64,000 bases of DNA from Methylomonas methanica (GTDB lineage: Bacteria > Pseudomonadota > Gammaproteobacteria > Methylococcales > Methylomonadaceae), in the NCBI GenBank assembly GCA_001644045.1, contig LUUF01000099.1:1-64000 (forward strand), read 5' to 3'. Made by a program: the position numbers and the translations under genes. Within the stretch, counting starts at the first letter, position 1. Every line of letters begins with the position of its first letter. This document shows positions 44,864 through 54,525 of this stretch, in pieces. The notes beneath the pieces are model-generated. The model saw only the letters and a list, made by a program, of their open reading frames with translations, was not told where the DNA came from and ran no database searches.

Positions 44864-45846
44864 GACCACCTCAAACGGGCCAAGGTTAACCATCCCGTCA
44901 AAAACAAAGCCAAACCCAGCGGCCAATAAAACAGCTCACTGCGCGGCCGGAAATATTGTTTGTCTTTTTCAACCGGCTCCAGTTGATCCAGCATCCGGTA
45001 GATTTTTTCCAGCTCTTCGGTATTGCGGGCCCGGAAATAATGGCCGCCGGTGGTGTCGGCAATCGCCGTCAGGGTTTTTTCGTCCAGATCGGCGGAAGGG
45101 TTGACCCGGCGCGTGCCGAACAGACTGCGCACCAACACTTCGTCGGCGCCTATGCCTATCGTATAAATTTTCAGGTGATGCTCGGCGGCCAATTCGGCGG
45201 CTTTTAACGGTGTCAGTTCACCGGCGGTATTGGCGCCGTCGGTCAATAAAATCAAGACCCGGCTGGCATCTTGTTGCTCTTGCAGACGTTTGATCGCCAG
45301 GCCGATAGCGTCGCCGATCGAGGTTTTCGGGTCGTCCTCGGTAATGCCGATAAAAGCCTCGTGCAACAAGGTTTGCACAGTCTTGCGGTCAAAGGTTAAG
45401 GGCACATGCAAATAGGCTTGCGTACCGAACAGGATCAAGCCCAACCGGTCGCCGACTCGGCGCTGAATAAACTCGCCGGCCACTTGTTTGATCGCGGTTA
45501 ACCGGTCCACGCGCTGCTTGCCGAGGATGAAGTCCTCTTCCTGCATACTGCCGGACACGTCCACCGCCAGCATCAAGTCGCGGCCGCTGACCGCTTGCTC
45601 GATGGGTTCGCCCAACCATTGCGGGCGGGCAGCTGCTGCCAGCAAACAGACCCAGGCCAATGCTGCCAGCCATAGAGGCCAGCGCCTCTCACTGCTGACC
45701 ACCCGACTGGCGCTGGGGCCGAAATCGTCCAGAAACGGTACTTTCAATGCCGCCTGTTGGGCGACGGCACGCGCTGGCAACAGCCAACGCAATAACAGCG
45801 GTAGCGGCAACAACCATAACAACCAGGGCCAGTGCAATTCGATCAT
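44860..45846 (-). CDS. batA: BatA, VWA-domain membrane protein
   Basis: 328 residues. An N-terminal membrane helix (HWPWLLWLLPLPLLLRWLL) and a second helix near residue 65 are followed by a VWA domain with intact MIDAS (DVSGSMQEEDF, then LLTDGANTAG) and a C-terminal membrane helix. The ATG at 45846 overlaps the upstream stop as ATGA; a longer frame to 45951 runs into the previous gene and is rejected. It probably binds partner proteins in a metal-dependent way through the MIDAS. Confidence 0.92.
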   Translation of the reverse strand: MIELHWPWLLWLLPLPLLLRWLLPARAVAQQAALKVPFLDDFGPSASRVVSSERRWPLWLAALAWVCLLAAAARPQWLGEPIEQAVSGRDLMLAVDVSGSMQEEDFILGKQRVDRLTAIKQVAGEFIQRRVGDRLGLILFGTQAYLHVPLTFDRKTVQTLLHEAFIGITEDDPKTSIGDAIGLAIKRLQEQQDASRVLILLTDGANTAGELTPLKAAELAAEHHLKIYTIGIGADEVLVRSLFGTRRVNPSADLDEKTLTAIADTTGGHYFRARNTEELEKIYRMLDQLEPVEKDKQYFRPRSELFYWPLGLALFLTGWLTLARLRWS

Positions 45847-46310
45847 CGTTTTTTCGCCTGCTGTTTCAACCAGCGTTCGCACAACTCGAACAATGCCACC
45901 AGCTCGGCATCGGCCGGCGGCGTTTGCCGATAATGGCCGTCGGCCAGACAACGGCCGGGGCCTTGACTAAACGGCGCATCCGGCAAGGATTGGTCCAGGT
46001 ACGCCAGCCAGGCCGCGCCACGCAAGCTGGCCGCATCGCTGCGCGGCGCGGTACTGATGGCTACGCGCCGCAGCAACGCAGACAAGGCTGCCAGGGTTTG
46101 TCTGGCATCGGCCCCGCTGTCCCGGCGAATGCCGGACAACAATTTGGCCGCGGTTTTAACCGCCGTCTGACGGCGGATGCGCTTATACAAATAACGGCAC
46201 AAAAAAACCAGCAGCGGCAGCAATACCGCTAACAACCACCAACCCGGCGCCGGCGGCCAGAAAGCCACCGCACTCGGCAGATGAATATCTTTTAAAGGCA
46301 ATGGTTCCAT
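45843..46310 (-). CDS. DUF4381-family membrane protein of the Bat operon
   Basis: 155 residues with one membrane helix near the N-terminus (FWPPAPGWWLLAVLLPLLVFLC) followed by a helical cytosolic part. The start MEPLPLKDIHLPSAVAFWPPAPGWW is typical of DUF4381, regularly found between the DUF58 and BatA genes. Its stop overlaps the batA start (ATGA). Here it is separated from DUF58 by the large c-di-GMP gene, which ends 9 bases upstream. Confidence 0.88.
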   Translation of the reverse strand: MEPLPLKDIHLPSAVAFWPPAPGWWLLAVLLPLLVFLCRYLYKRIRRQTAVKTAAKLLSGIRRDSGADARQTLAALSALLRRVAISTAPRSDAASLRGAAWLAYLDQSLPDAPFSQGPGRCLADGHYRQTPPADAELVALFELCERWLKQQAKKR

Positions 46311-46319
46311 GTTGAATAT

Positions 46320-49300
46320 CTACATCGCGTCCAAATCGGGGAGAGGGGTGTACAAAATCAGCAGATCGTCGATTTGCTGCTGAATGGCCCGCAGATCGTT
46401 AAATCCGGCCTGCGCGGCTTCGCGTTGGCCGGCCTCGCAGCGCTTCAGCAGGCTTTCGGCCAGCACGTGCAGTTGCCGCTGCAATTGCTCGATACGTTCC
46501 AGCCAATCCTGGCCATATTGTCTGTCGTGTTGCGCCTGCTTTAACCAGCGTCCCAGATGGGTACGGCGTTGCTCCATGATCGGCCAGCTTTTCACACCAT
46601 CATGCGGCTCCGCGAACAGACAGGCTTGCACCCGCTGCAACCACTGCCGCGTGTCGAAGCGGCGAATCGCTATCGCGATTTGTTCCGCCGACAGTTCGGC
46701 ATCCGCGTAAAACCGCCAGTCAGGGAAAGGCCGGTAATCCGTTACCCAATCGGCAATCGCCGCGGCCGGCATGGGCCGGGCAATCGCATAGCCTTGCAGC
46801 AGATGGCAGCCCAGCAACAACAGCACGATACCTTGTTCCTGGCTTTCCACCCCTTCCGCCACTACTCCCCGGTTGAAGGCTTGACTCAGATCGATCACGC
46901 TTTCGATGATGGCGTAATCGTCCGGATCGTCGAGCATATCGCGTACAAAGGTCTGATCGATTTTTACGGTATCCACCGACAAGTGCCGCAAATGAGTCAA
47001 CGACGAATAGCCGGTGCCGAAATCGTCCAAAGCCACGCTGATACCCAACTGTTCCCGGCAGCTTTTGATGATGCGGTTCACCGCCGATAAGTCGTCCAAT
47101 GCGGTACTTTCCAGAATTTCCAATTGCAGATAGCGGGCATCTATTTCCGGATGGCTGTGCAGCGTGGTTTCGATATACGCGCCAATGCCGGGCCATAGCA
47201 AATGATAGGAGGAAATATTTACGCTTACCTCCAACGGCAAACCCTGCTCATGCCAGCCCGCCAGCTGTTCGCAGGCCTGGGCGATCACCCAGTTGCCGAT
47301 GCGGATTTCCAGGTCGGTGGAGGCGATAACCGGCAGAAACTCCAGCGGCGGCACCATGCCGCGCTGCGGATGCTGCCAGCGGATCAAGGCCTCCACGCCT
47401 TTAACCTGGCCGGTTTTAATATCGACCTTGGGCTGGTAATACATGCACAATTCATTGTTTAAAAACGCCGCTTCGATGTCGCGCAACTGCTGGTGGCGAT
47501 GCATGATTTGCTGGTCGTGGGTGGCATCGAACAGCTGGCAGCGATTCTTGCCGGCCAGTTTGGCCTGATACATGGCATGGTCGGCATGCCGCAACAAGGT
47601 ATCGGCGTCGGCATCATCCAGGGGATACAGGGTAAAACCGCTGCTGGCGCCGACCGAAATCGGCTGGTCGTCGATGACATACGGCTGGGCAATCGCCCGG
47701 TGAATACGCAGGATGGCTTGCTCGCATTGCTCGACCGATTCTAAATCGCCCAGCAACAGCGCGAATTCGTCGCCGCCGTGCCGGGACACGCTGTCTTCCT
47801 CGCGAATCGCGTTTTTGATCCGTTCCGCAACTTCAACCAACACCCGATCGCCGACATCGTGGCCGAATTGATCGTTGACCGGCTTGAAACCGTCCAGGTC
47901 CAGAAAACAAATCGCCAACAAGGACTTTTCCCGCTTGCTGTGGGCGATGGCCTGATTCAAGCGATCGGCGAATAAAATCCGGTTCGGCAGGCGGGTGAGC
48001 GGGTCGTAATGGGCAAACAACTCCAACAGCTGTTGCTGCTGTTTGGCATGCGTGACATCTGAGAATAAACCGATATAGTGGGTGACGTTACCGTCGGCAT
48101 CGCACAACGCGGAAACCGTCAGCCATTCCGCATACAACTCGCCGTTTTTTTTGCGATTCCATAATTCGCCTTGCCAATGTTGCGCTTCGCGCAAGGCTTG
48201 CCACATATCCCGGTAAAAATCCGAACCGTATTTGCCGGATTGCAACATACTGGGGTTGCGACCGATGACTTCGGCGCGGCTGTAGCCGGTAATTTCACAA
48301 AAAGTCGGATTCACGTCGATGATGATCGCGGCGGCGTCGGTAATCAGAATGCCCTCGTGCGCTTCGCTGAACACCCGCGCGGCCAGCTTCAGATGCTCCT
48401 CCGCTTGCTTGCGTTCCGTAATATCCCGGGTCAAGCCCAATAGGGCAGTGATATTGCCTTCCCCGTCGCGCATCGGTACCGCGTGGGTATCCAGCCAACG
48501 CTGACCACCTTTCAAGCCGACGATTTCAAACTCCAAGGTGCCCGACGCACCGGCAAACACCCGTCGAGTCAGTTTTTGAAAGGCTTCCCGATACTTGGGC
48601 AACACCATGTTTTCCAAGTTAACTCGTTGCGCCTGCTCGAAGGAGTCGGCTTCTATCATATCCAGACCGGCGCGATTCATTTGCAATAAGCTACCGTCCC
48701 GCGCCAGCAGTTTCACGCATTCCGGCTCCGAATCGACAATAGTACGCAGTTTTAATTCCGATTCCTTGGCGATATTTGCCGAGGCTTCCAACTCGGCAAC
48801 GGCGTCGGCCAGCGCCTGGGTGCGTTCTTCCACCAAGGCTTGCACGGAGGCGGTTCTACCGCTGATGATTAACAGTAAAATGCTCAACAGACTGGTAAAA
48901 CAAAGACCACCGATCAGTGTAATCAAGGGCAGCGAGGAGCCTTGTTCGCCGATAAACCGGCTATCGGGAGAGATGGTGATTTGCCAGTTGCGATCCACAA
49001 ATGGAAAACTACGTTGCCAGTTTCGTAATTCATAATTTAACGACACCGGGTTGCGTACCGGTTTTACGAACAAGCTCGTTTGCCCGGCGGGCGCGCTGAG
49101 ATCATCGATGACGATGCCCAGCGCGTCGATATTCAAACCCTGGGTGACGATCTCCACCATTTTGGCCGGCAAAATGATTGCGGAAACAAAGCCGGCAATA
49201 TCCAGCGCATCGCCGTTAGCGCTCTGTCGGCGAACCGGAATGGAAACCAAAATTCCGGGATCCGCATCGCCGCGCTGCATTAGCGACAGTTTTTGCGAGG

Positions 49301-50477
49301 CGCTGGGTTTGCCGCTAGCACGGGCCAGGTTTTTTGCTTCACGGCTAAGCGGATTTGATATGGAATCGAAGCCGAAAGCTTTTTCGTTGCCCGCCATCGG
49401 CTCCACAAACATAATCGGAAAATATTCCGATCTGGCCGCTGCCTTAACCAATTGACCGGCGCTATCGCGCTCGATAACCTGGAAACCAGGAAACCCTTCG
49501 GCGCGTATTGCTTGTTCGAAGGCCGGCAAATCGGCTTGGGCGACACGAGGCAACCATTCCAGAGCTTGAATTTCCGGATGGCGTTGCAGGATGCCCTGCG
49601 AAAATACGCTAAATTCGGCTCTGCCTACGTCGCTGGATGCCAAAAACACATCTCTTAAAGCCAGCGTGCTGTCGATCACATCAACGGAATATTCGACCAG
49701 CAGCCGCTGTATTTCGCCCGCCCGGCTATCGAAAGCCAGCTGAATGCGCGCGCGTTCGGCTTGAAATACTTGCAAAAATACCAGCACCAGCGCCAGCAAT
49801 GTGCCCAATAAGGGCAGCGCCACACTCAATCGTCGTGCCTGCCACAGCGCACGGGGCCGTCCGAAATAACAAAACAACAGCGGCGCCACAATCATCACGC
49901 CCAAACTATCGCCAACCCACCAGTTGCGCCAGGACAGCCATAGCTGTGCCGAGCTCATCAAATCCAACGAATACAGCGCGACAATGCCGACACTGGGCGC
50001 GATCAAACACGCAACCGGCCCCACCAATGCAAAAAATTTAAGGATAGTGCTTGGGCTGTCCAGCTTCGGCAAACCCGGTTCTATGTAAGTTCTGACCAGC
50101 GCCGTGGCCGCCAATGCCTGTAAGGTGCTGCCGGCACCGATGGCGAAAGAGGACGCCACGGTTGCGGCCGTCAAATGGCCGGAAAAATCGATAGTCGCCA
50201 GAAAGTTACTGAACGCCGCGCCCAGCCAGACTCCCGGCCACAAGTAACGCCCACCGATGAACAACGCGGCCAGCGCGATCCCGGCCGGCGGCCATAGCGG
50301 ACTGGCATAGCCAGGCGGAATTATCATTTTTAAGCCTAGCCAGCCGCCGGCAAACATCAGCAAACTCAATACGCCGATATGCATCAGCAATATCATGGGT
50401 CTAATAGGCGCGATATGTCGGTCCTCGGGCTCCGGCAACGATAAATCTGCTGAATTGGACAAATTGGGAATTTGCAT
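46320..50477 (-). CDS. MASE1-CHASE-PAS-PAS-GGDEF-EAL protein with extra C-terminal helical domain
   Basis: 1385 residues. In order: eight or so membrane segments of MASE1 type (about 30-235), a periplasmic CHASE domain (about 250-500), a membrane helix (about 518-540), PAS (about 575-690), PAS (about 695-810), GGDEF (about 820-985) and EAL (about 1000-1250). The catalytic motifs are intact (Gly901-Phe905; Glu1029-Ala1030-Leu1031) and an RxxD inhibitory site is present (Arg892-Asp895). Residues about 1270-1385 form an additional helical domain (RRTHLGRWLKQAQ, QLQRQLHVLAESLL) that looks like a degenerate CZB zinc domain without its ligands. It sits inside the MoxR/Bat operon. Confidence 0.92.
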   Translation of the reverse strand: MQIPNLSNSADLSLPEPEDRHIAPIRPMILLMHIGVLSLLMFAGGWLGLKMIIPPGYASPLWPPAGIALAALFIGGRYLWPGVWLGAAFSNFLATIDFSGHLTAATVASSFAIGAGSTLQALAATALVRTYIEPGLPKLDSPSTILKFFALVGPVACLIAPSVGIVALYSLDLMSSAQLWLSWRNWWVGDSLGVMIVAPLLFCYFGRPRALWQARRLSVALPLLGTLLALVLVFLQVFQAERARIQLAFDSRAGEIQRLLVEYSVDVIDSTLALRDVFLASSDVGRAEFSVFSQGILQRHPEIQALEWLPRVAQADLPAFEQAIRAEGFPGFQVIERDSAGQLVKAAARSEYFPIMFVEPMAGNEKAFGFDSISNPLSREAKNLARASGKPSASQKLSLMQRGDADPGILVSIPVRRQSANGDALDIAGFVSAIILPAKMVEIVTQGLNIDALGIVIDDLSAPAGQTSLFVKPVRNPVSLNYELRNWQRSFPFVDRNWQITISPDSRFIGEQGSSLPLITLIGGLCFTSLLSILLLIISGRTASVQALVEERTQALADAVAELEASANIAKESELKLRTIVDSEPECVKLLARDGSLLQMNRAGLDMIEADSFEQAQRVNLENMVLPKYREAFQKLTRRVFAGASGTLEFEIVGLKGGQRWLDTHAVPMRDGEGNITALLGLTRDITERKQAEEHLKLAARVFSEAHEGILITDAAAIIIDVNPTFCEITGYSRAEVIGRNPSMLQSGKYGSDFYRDMWQALREAQHWQGELWNRKKNGELYAEWLTVSALCDADGNVTHYIGLFSDVTHAKQQQQLLELFAHYDPLTRLPNRILFADRLNQAIAHSKREKSLLAICFLDLDGFKPVNDQFGHDVGDRVLVEVAERIKNAIREEDSVSRHGGDEFALLLGDLESVEQCEQAILRIHRAIAQPYVIDDQPISVGASSGFTLYPLDDADADTLLRHADHAMYQAKLAGKNRCQLFDATHDQQIMHRHQQLRDIEAAFLNNELCMYYQPKVDIKTGQVKGVEALIRWQHPQRGMVPPLEFLPVIASTDLEIRIGNWVIAQACEQLAGWHEQGLPLEVSVNISSYHLLWPGIGAYIETTLHSHPEIDARYLQLEILESTALDDLSAVNRIIKSCREQLGISVALDDFGTGYSSLTHLRHLSVDTVKIDQTFVRDMLDDPDDYAIIESVIDLSQAFNRGVVAEGVESQEQGIVLLLLGCHLLQGYAIARPMPAAAIADWVTDYRPFPDWRFYADAELSAEQIAIAIRRFDTRQWLQRVQACLFAEPHDGVKSWPIMEQRRTHLGRWLKQAQHDRQYGQDWLERIEQLQRQLHVLAESLLKRCEAGQREAAQAGFNDLRAIQQQIDDLLILYTPLPDLDAM

Positions 50478-50495
50478 GGCCTGATGGAAAACGCG

Positions 50496-51413
50496 TTAGG
50501 CTGCCGGACGCGCGCGGGTGCCGTTCAATGCGTCCAAAGGCGCTTGCTGGGTAGTGCAGGGTATCAACATCAGCCGCAGTTTATTACCAAGTTTTTGCAG
50601 ATACTGCTGCCTGTCCTGGAAGCGCTGCCGATAGGCTTGCAGGCGCTGCTTGTCGCCACTATCGATCAATATGTCGCGTAAGCCGTCGGTAAAACGATAA
50701 CGGCCTTGGGTCGGCAAACTGCTCTCCAGCGGATCGGCGATATGCACCAACACCACTTCGCAATGCCGGGCCAAATTGGCCAAATGGTTTTCGGCGGCGC
50801 TATTCATCCCGCGAAAATCGCTGAGGATATAGACCCGGCTGCCGGGCCGGGCATGATGCAGCAATCTGGCTAAAGGTTGCGCCAGATTGACCACGGCCGC
50901 GCCGTTATAGTCCGGATTGACCAGGGCGTTCAAAAACCGTAACAAGGCCGGTTTGCCGGTTTGCGGTTTCAATTCCTGGCAACCGGCGTCGCTGAAAATC
51001 TGCCCGCCGATCCGGTCGCCTTGCTTCAAGGCCGCCCAGGCCAATAAACCTGCCAGCCGTGCCGCCTGCACGGACTTGAACACGCCGCGCGTGGCAAACA
51101 CCATGGTCGCCCGGTAATCCACCGCGATGAACATCGGCCTTTCCCGTTCTTCCTTGAAAATCTTGCTGTGCGGTTTATCGGTGCGAGCCGTGACGCGCCA
51201 ATCGATACGCCGCACATCGTCGCCGGGTTGATAGAGCCGGGTTTCGTCGAAAGCCATCCCACGCCCTTTCAGATGCGACAGATAATTACCGCTTTGCGCG
51301 GCGCGGATATTGGCGTGCCCCAGACTGAGCATGCCGGCTGGTTTGGCCAGATCCACCAAGGCTTTAAGAGTAACCGTAACCCGAGGGTTGTCAGTCTCTG
51401 GCGATTTATTCAT
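50496..51413 (-). CDS. DUF58-family protein of the MoxR/Bat operon
   Basis: 305 residues with the DUF58 signature (GRGMAFDETRLYQPGDDVRRIDWRVTARTDKPHSKIFKEERERPMFIAVD) followed by a VWA-like region (YILSDFRGMNSAAENHL). No membrane helix, so it is probably cytosolic. Its ATG shares one base with the moxR stop (TGATG), so the two are translationally coupled. The next gene, 18 bases on, is the large c-di-GMP protein instead of the usual DUF4381. Confidence 0.92.
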   Translation of the reverse strand: MNKSPETDNPRVTVTLKALVDLAKPAGMLSLGHANIRAAQSGNYLSHLKGRGMAFDETRLYQPGDDVRRIDWRVTARTDKPHSKIFKEERERPMFIAVDYRATMVFATRGVFKSVQAARLAGLLAWAALKQGDRIGGQIFSDAGCQELKPQTGKPALLRFLNALVNPDYNGAAVVNLAQPLARLLHHARPGSRVYILSDFRGMNSAAENHLANLARHCEVVLVHIADPLESSLPTQGRYRFTDGLRDILIDSGDKQRLQAYRQRFQDRQQYLQKLGNKLRLMLIPCTTQQAPLDALNGTRARPAA

Positions 51414-52399
51414 CAGGGGACGGCAATTCGGGCTATTAGTTCTTTGATCACATAGTCGCTGCTAATGCCTTCCGCTTCGGCTTCGTAAGACAAAATCAGG
51501 CGGTGCCGCAATACGTCGTAAGCCATGTCCTGAATGTCGCCCGGATCGACGAAATCGCGTTGTTGCAACCAGGCCTTGGCGCGCGCGCAGCGGTCCAGCG
51601 CGATGCTGGCGCGCGGACTGGCGCCGTATTGAATCCAACCGGCCAAATCCTGACCGTAAACGCCGGGATTACGGGTAGCCAGCACGATTTGCAGTAAATA
51701 CTGCTCCAAGCTGTCAGCTAGGTATAAATCCAACACTTCGCCGCGCGCCGCGAATAAATCTTGCTGACTCACTTTAGGCTGCGCGTTGCCCTGATTTTGC
51801 AAAGCGCCCTTGGCCTCGGCGCGAGCCAGATGCAGGATGGCCTGCTCGTGCTCGGCATTGGGATAATCGATTTTTACATGAAGCAAGAATCTATCCAGCT
51901 GCGCTTCCGGCAAGGGATACGTGCCTTCCTGTTCGATGGGATTTTGCGTGGCCATAACCATGAACAAAGACGGTAGCAGATAAGTGGCTTTGCCGACCGT
52001 GATCTGCCGTTCCGCCATCGCTTCCAGCAATGCAGCCTGCACCTTGGCCGGTGCACGGTTGATTTCGTCGGCCAGAATCAGATTATGAAACAACGGCCCT
52101 TTCTGAAATTCGAAACTGCCTTGCTGCGGGCGGTAAATCTCGGTGCCGGTTAAATCGGCCGGTAACAAGTCGGGGGTAAATTGCACCCGATGAAAATCGG
52201 CTTCTATACCCTGGCTAAGTACGTTTATAGCGCGAGTTTTCGCCAAACCCGGCGCACCTTCCACCAATAAATGACCATCGGCCAGCAGGGCAATCAACAT
52301 CCTTTCGACCAGCACTTCCTGGCCGATGATCTGGGTATTAATGTGCGTTTTGAGATTTTGCAGGGCGGTTTGGCTGGGGCTGAGACTTGTCGCAGTCAT
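51413..52399 (-). CDS. moxR: MoxR-family AAA+ ATPase
   Basis: 328 residues. Walker A GAPGLAKT, Walker B LILADEINRA, sensor 1 ATQNPIEQEGTYPLPEAQLDRF and the sensor 2 region (YGASPRASIALDRCARA) identify a MoxR ATPase. These act as chaperone-like motors with VWA partners, here DUF58, BatA and BatB. It is the first gene of the operon. The next upstream gene, encoding a LOG-family protein, lies 66 bases away on the same strand. Confidence 0.93.
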   Translation of the reverse strand: MTATSLSPSQTALQNLKTHINTQIIGQEVLVERMLIALLADGHLLVEGAPGLAKTRAINVLSQGIEADFHRVQFTPDLLPADLTGTEIYRPQQGSFEFQKGPLFHNLILADEINRAPAKVQAALLEAMAERQITVGKATYLLPSLFMVMATQNPIEQEGTYPLPEAQLDRFLLHVKIDYPNAEHEQAILHLARAEAKGALQNQGNAQPKVSQQDLFAARGEVLDLYLADSLEQYLLQIVLATRNPGVYGQDLAGWIQYGASPRASIALDRCARAKAWLQQRDFVDPGDIQDMAYDVLRHRLILSYEAEAEGISSDYVIKELIARIAVP

Positions 52400-52465
52400 G
52401 TGTATAAAAAATCCTTATGTTTAACGGAGATGTGACCGAGTTGAGTCTTGAAAGTTGCGCGAAGC

Positions 52466-53170
52466 TTAGTTTTTGCGCTGCAGATCTTTCCACTCGCGAT
52501 GCGCAACCATGATGTCGACCACTTGTTGCGGATCGTCGGTCACGGTGATCAGCTTTAAATCTTCCTCGGAAATGGTGCCGTATTCCATCATCTTGGCTTT
52601 CATCCAATCCATCAAACCGCTCCAGAAATCGGTGCCGAACAATACCAACGGAATCGGATAAATCTTGTGGGTTTGCATCAAGGTCAACGCTTCGAAGAAT
52701 TCGTCCAGCGTACCGAAACCGCCCGGCATACAGACATAGCCGATCGAGTAGCGCACGAACATCACCTTGCGCACGAAAAAATAGCGAAAATTCAGCGAAA
52801 TATTTTGGTACGGATTGGGCGTCTGCTCCATCGGCAATTCGATGTTCAAGCCGATGGACGGTTGATCGTGCAGAATGGCGCCTTTGTTGGCGGCTTCCAT
52901 CACGCCGGGCCCGCCGCCGCTGATCACCGCAAAGCCTTCCTTGCTGAGCATTTCCGCCAGTTCCACGGTTTTTTGATAATAAAAATGCTCGGGCGGCAAG
53001 CGCGCGGAACCGAAAATCGAAATCGCGTCGCATAAACCGGACAGCTCGTCGAAGCCTTCGGTAAATTCGCTGATGATGCGAAAAATCCGCCAGGATTGAT
53101 CGCCTTTCAGGTCGTCGATGATACTGGACGAGGTCGAGCCGTCGGCGCGGCGGTTTTTGATACAACTCAT
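52466..53170 (-). CDS. LOG-family (TIGR00730) nucleotide N-glycosidase-like protein
   Basis: 234-residue Rossmann-fold protein with VISGGGPGVMEAANKGA and the signature MPGGFGTLDEFFEALT. Family members are cytokinin-activating LOG phosphoribohydrolases or purine nucleotide 5'-monophosphate nucleosidases. The bacterial role here is probably nucleotide salvage, which is inference. It lies between pyrC' and moxR, same strand, with short gaps of about 70 bases on each side. Confidence 0.9.
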   Translation of the reverse strand: MSCIKNRRADGSTSSSIIDDLKGDQSWRIFRIISEFTEGFDELSGLCDAISIFGSARLPPEHFYYQKTVELAEMLSKEGFAVISGGGPGVMEAANKGAILHDQPSIGLNIELPMEQTPNPYQNISLNFRYFFVRKVMFVRYSIGYVCMPGGFGTLDEFFEALTLMQTHKIYPIPLVLFGTDFWSGLMDWMKAKMMEYGTISEEDLKLITVTDDPQQVVDIMVAHREWKDLQRKN

Positions 53171-53241
53171 GATTTATTCCTTAACGAGCACGCGGTGCTC
53201 CATGCATTGAGATGAAACGGCGAATCCAAACTGGCTCACGG

Positions 53242-54525
53242 CTATTCCGCCAAACGATAAACCGGATTGCCGGCCAGTAAGGTATGTGTCACGCGCCCTA
53301 TCAAGGTCTGTTGCCAATACGGCGTATTGCAACCGGCGCTAAGCCAGTTGTCGCGGTTGACCTGCCAGCTGGCTTGCGGATCGAAAATACACACATCGGC
53401 CGCATAACTCGGTGTTAATGCACCGGTAGCCAGCCCCAGAATTTGCGCCGGCTTGCAGGTGAGGTTGGCTATGGCTTGCGACAAACCGATGCGATGTTGC
53501 CGGGTTAACGCCAGCGTCAACGGCAACAGCGTTTCCAGTGCGGCAACGCCCGCTTCGGTTTCCGGAAACGCACCGAGTTTGGCATCCAGATCGTGCGGTT
53601 GGTGATCGGAACAAATCGCATCGATGGTACCGTTAACCAGACCTTCGCGTAAATACTGCCGGTCGATGGCGCTGCGCAGCGGCGGCAGCACGTGGTAGTT
53701 GCTGTCGAATGGGGTAATGTTGTCTTCGGTCAGATGCAGTTGATGAATAGCCACGTCGGCCGTAACGTTCAGGCCGTATTTCTTGGCCTGCTGCAGTTTG
53801 ATCACCGATTGCTTGCAGCTGATTTGACTGATATGTACCCGGCAACCGGTCAGTTCCGCCAACTCCAGGCATTGGGCCAACGCAATGGATTCGGCGGCTT
53901 CCGGAATCCCCGGTAAACCGTAACGGCTGGCCACCGCGCCTTCGTGAGCACAGCCTTTGCCGGACAAAGCTGCTTCATTGGCACGATACATCAATAGTAA
54001 GTCGTGAGTGGCGGCATATTCCATCGCCCGCCGCAAAATCAACAGATTGCCGAGCGGCTCGCTGGCATTGCTGACGGCGATACAACCGGCCTGCTTCAGC
54101 GCGAACATCGCACTCAGTTCGCTGCCGGCCAAGCGCTGAGTCAATGCGCCTATGCTATGAATTTGCGGGTACTCCGCCTTTTCCGCCTTGTCCTTGATGA
54201 ACTCGACTACCGCCGGGCTATCGATGCAAGGCTTGGTATCCGGCGGCAAACACATAGAGGTGACGCCGGCGCTGAGCGCGGCACGGGTTTCGCTGAGGAT
54301 ATTGCCTTTCTGGGTATGACCGGGTTCGCGCAAGCGTACGCTGAGATCGACGAAGCCAGGGCAAACGATCCGGCCGCTGGCGTCGATAATCTGCTCGGCC
54401 GTGAAATCGGCGGCTTGCTCCAGCACCGAGACAATCTTGCCGTCGGCAATGCAGACTGGGCCGATGGCGTCGATGTTGTTGGCCGGATCGACGACACGGC
54501 CGTTTTTAATCAAAATCTTGTTCAT
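53242..54525 (-). CDS. pyrC: PyrC', dihydroorotase-like protein lacking the metal site (ATCase partner)
   Basis: 427 residues with the dihydroorotase fold, but the catalytic metal ligands are lost. The usual HxH after PGFVDL is Ser62-Val63-Arg64 (PGFVDLSVRLREPG). The His of the HxE segment is Arg181 (MYRANEA), and HISH is HISQ (231-234). The DH..PH segment (SDHQPHD, 307-312) remains. In Pseudomonas such a protein, encoded after pyrB, has no dihydroorotase activity and is needed to assemble class A aspartate transcarbamoylase; the same role is expected here. An active pyrC should exist elsewhere. The start overlaps a small frame in the pyrB-pyrC' gap. Confidence 0.9.
   Translation of the reverse strand: MNKILIKNGRVVDPANNIDAIGPVCIADGKIVSVLEQAADFTAEQIIDASGRIVCPGFVDLSVRLREPGHTQKGNILSETRAALSAGVTSMCLPPDTKPCIDSPAVVEFIKDKAEKAEYPQIHSIGALTQRLAGSELSAMFALKQAGCIAVSNASEPLGNLLILRRAMEYAATHDLLLMYRANEAALSGKGCAHEGAVASRYGLPGIPEAAESIALAQCLELAELTGCRVHISQISCKQSVIKLQQAKKYGLNVTADVAIHQLHLTEDNITPFDSNYHVLPPLRSAIDRQYLREGLVNGTIDAICSDHQPHDLDAKLGAFPETEAGVAALETLLPLTLALTRQHRIGLSQAIANLTCKPAQILGLATGALTPSYAADVCIFDPQASWQVNRDNWLSAGCNTPYWQQTLIGRVTHTLLAGNPVYRLAE

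Noticed and set aside
52338-53165. 275-codon frame overlapping the LOG-family gene on the same strand
   Set aside because: Arg-rich out-of-frame reading of the LOG gene; the LOG frame has the conserved motifs.
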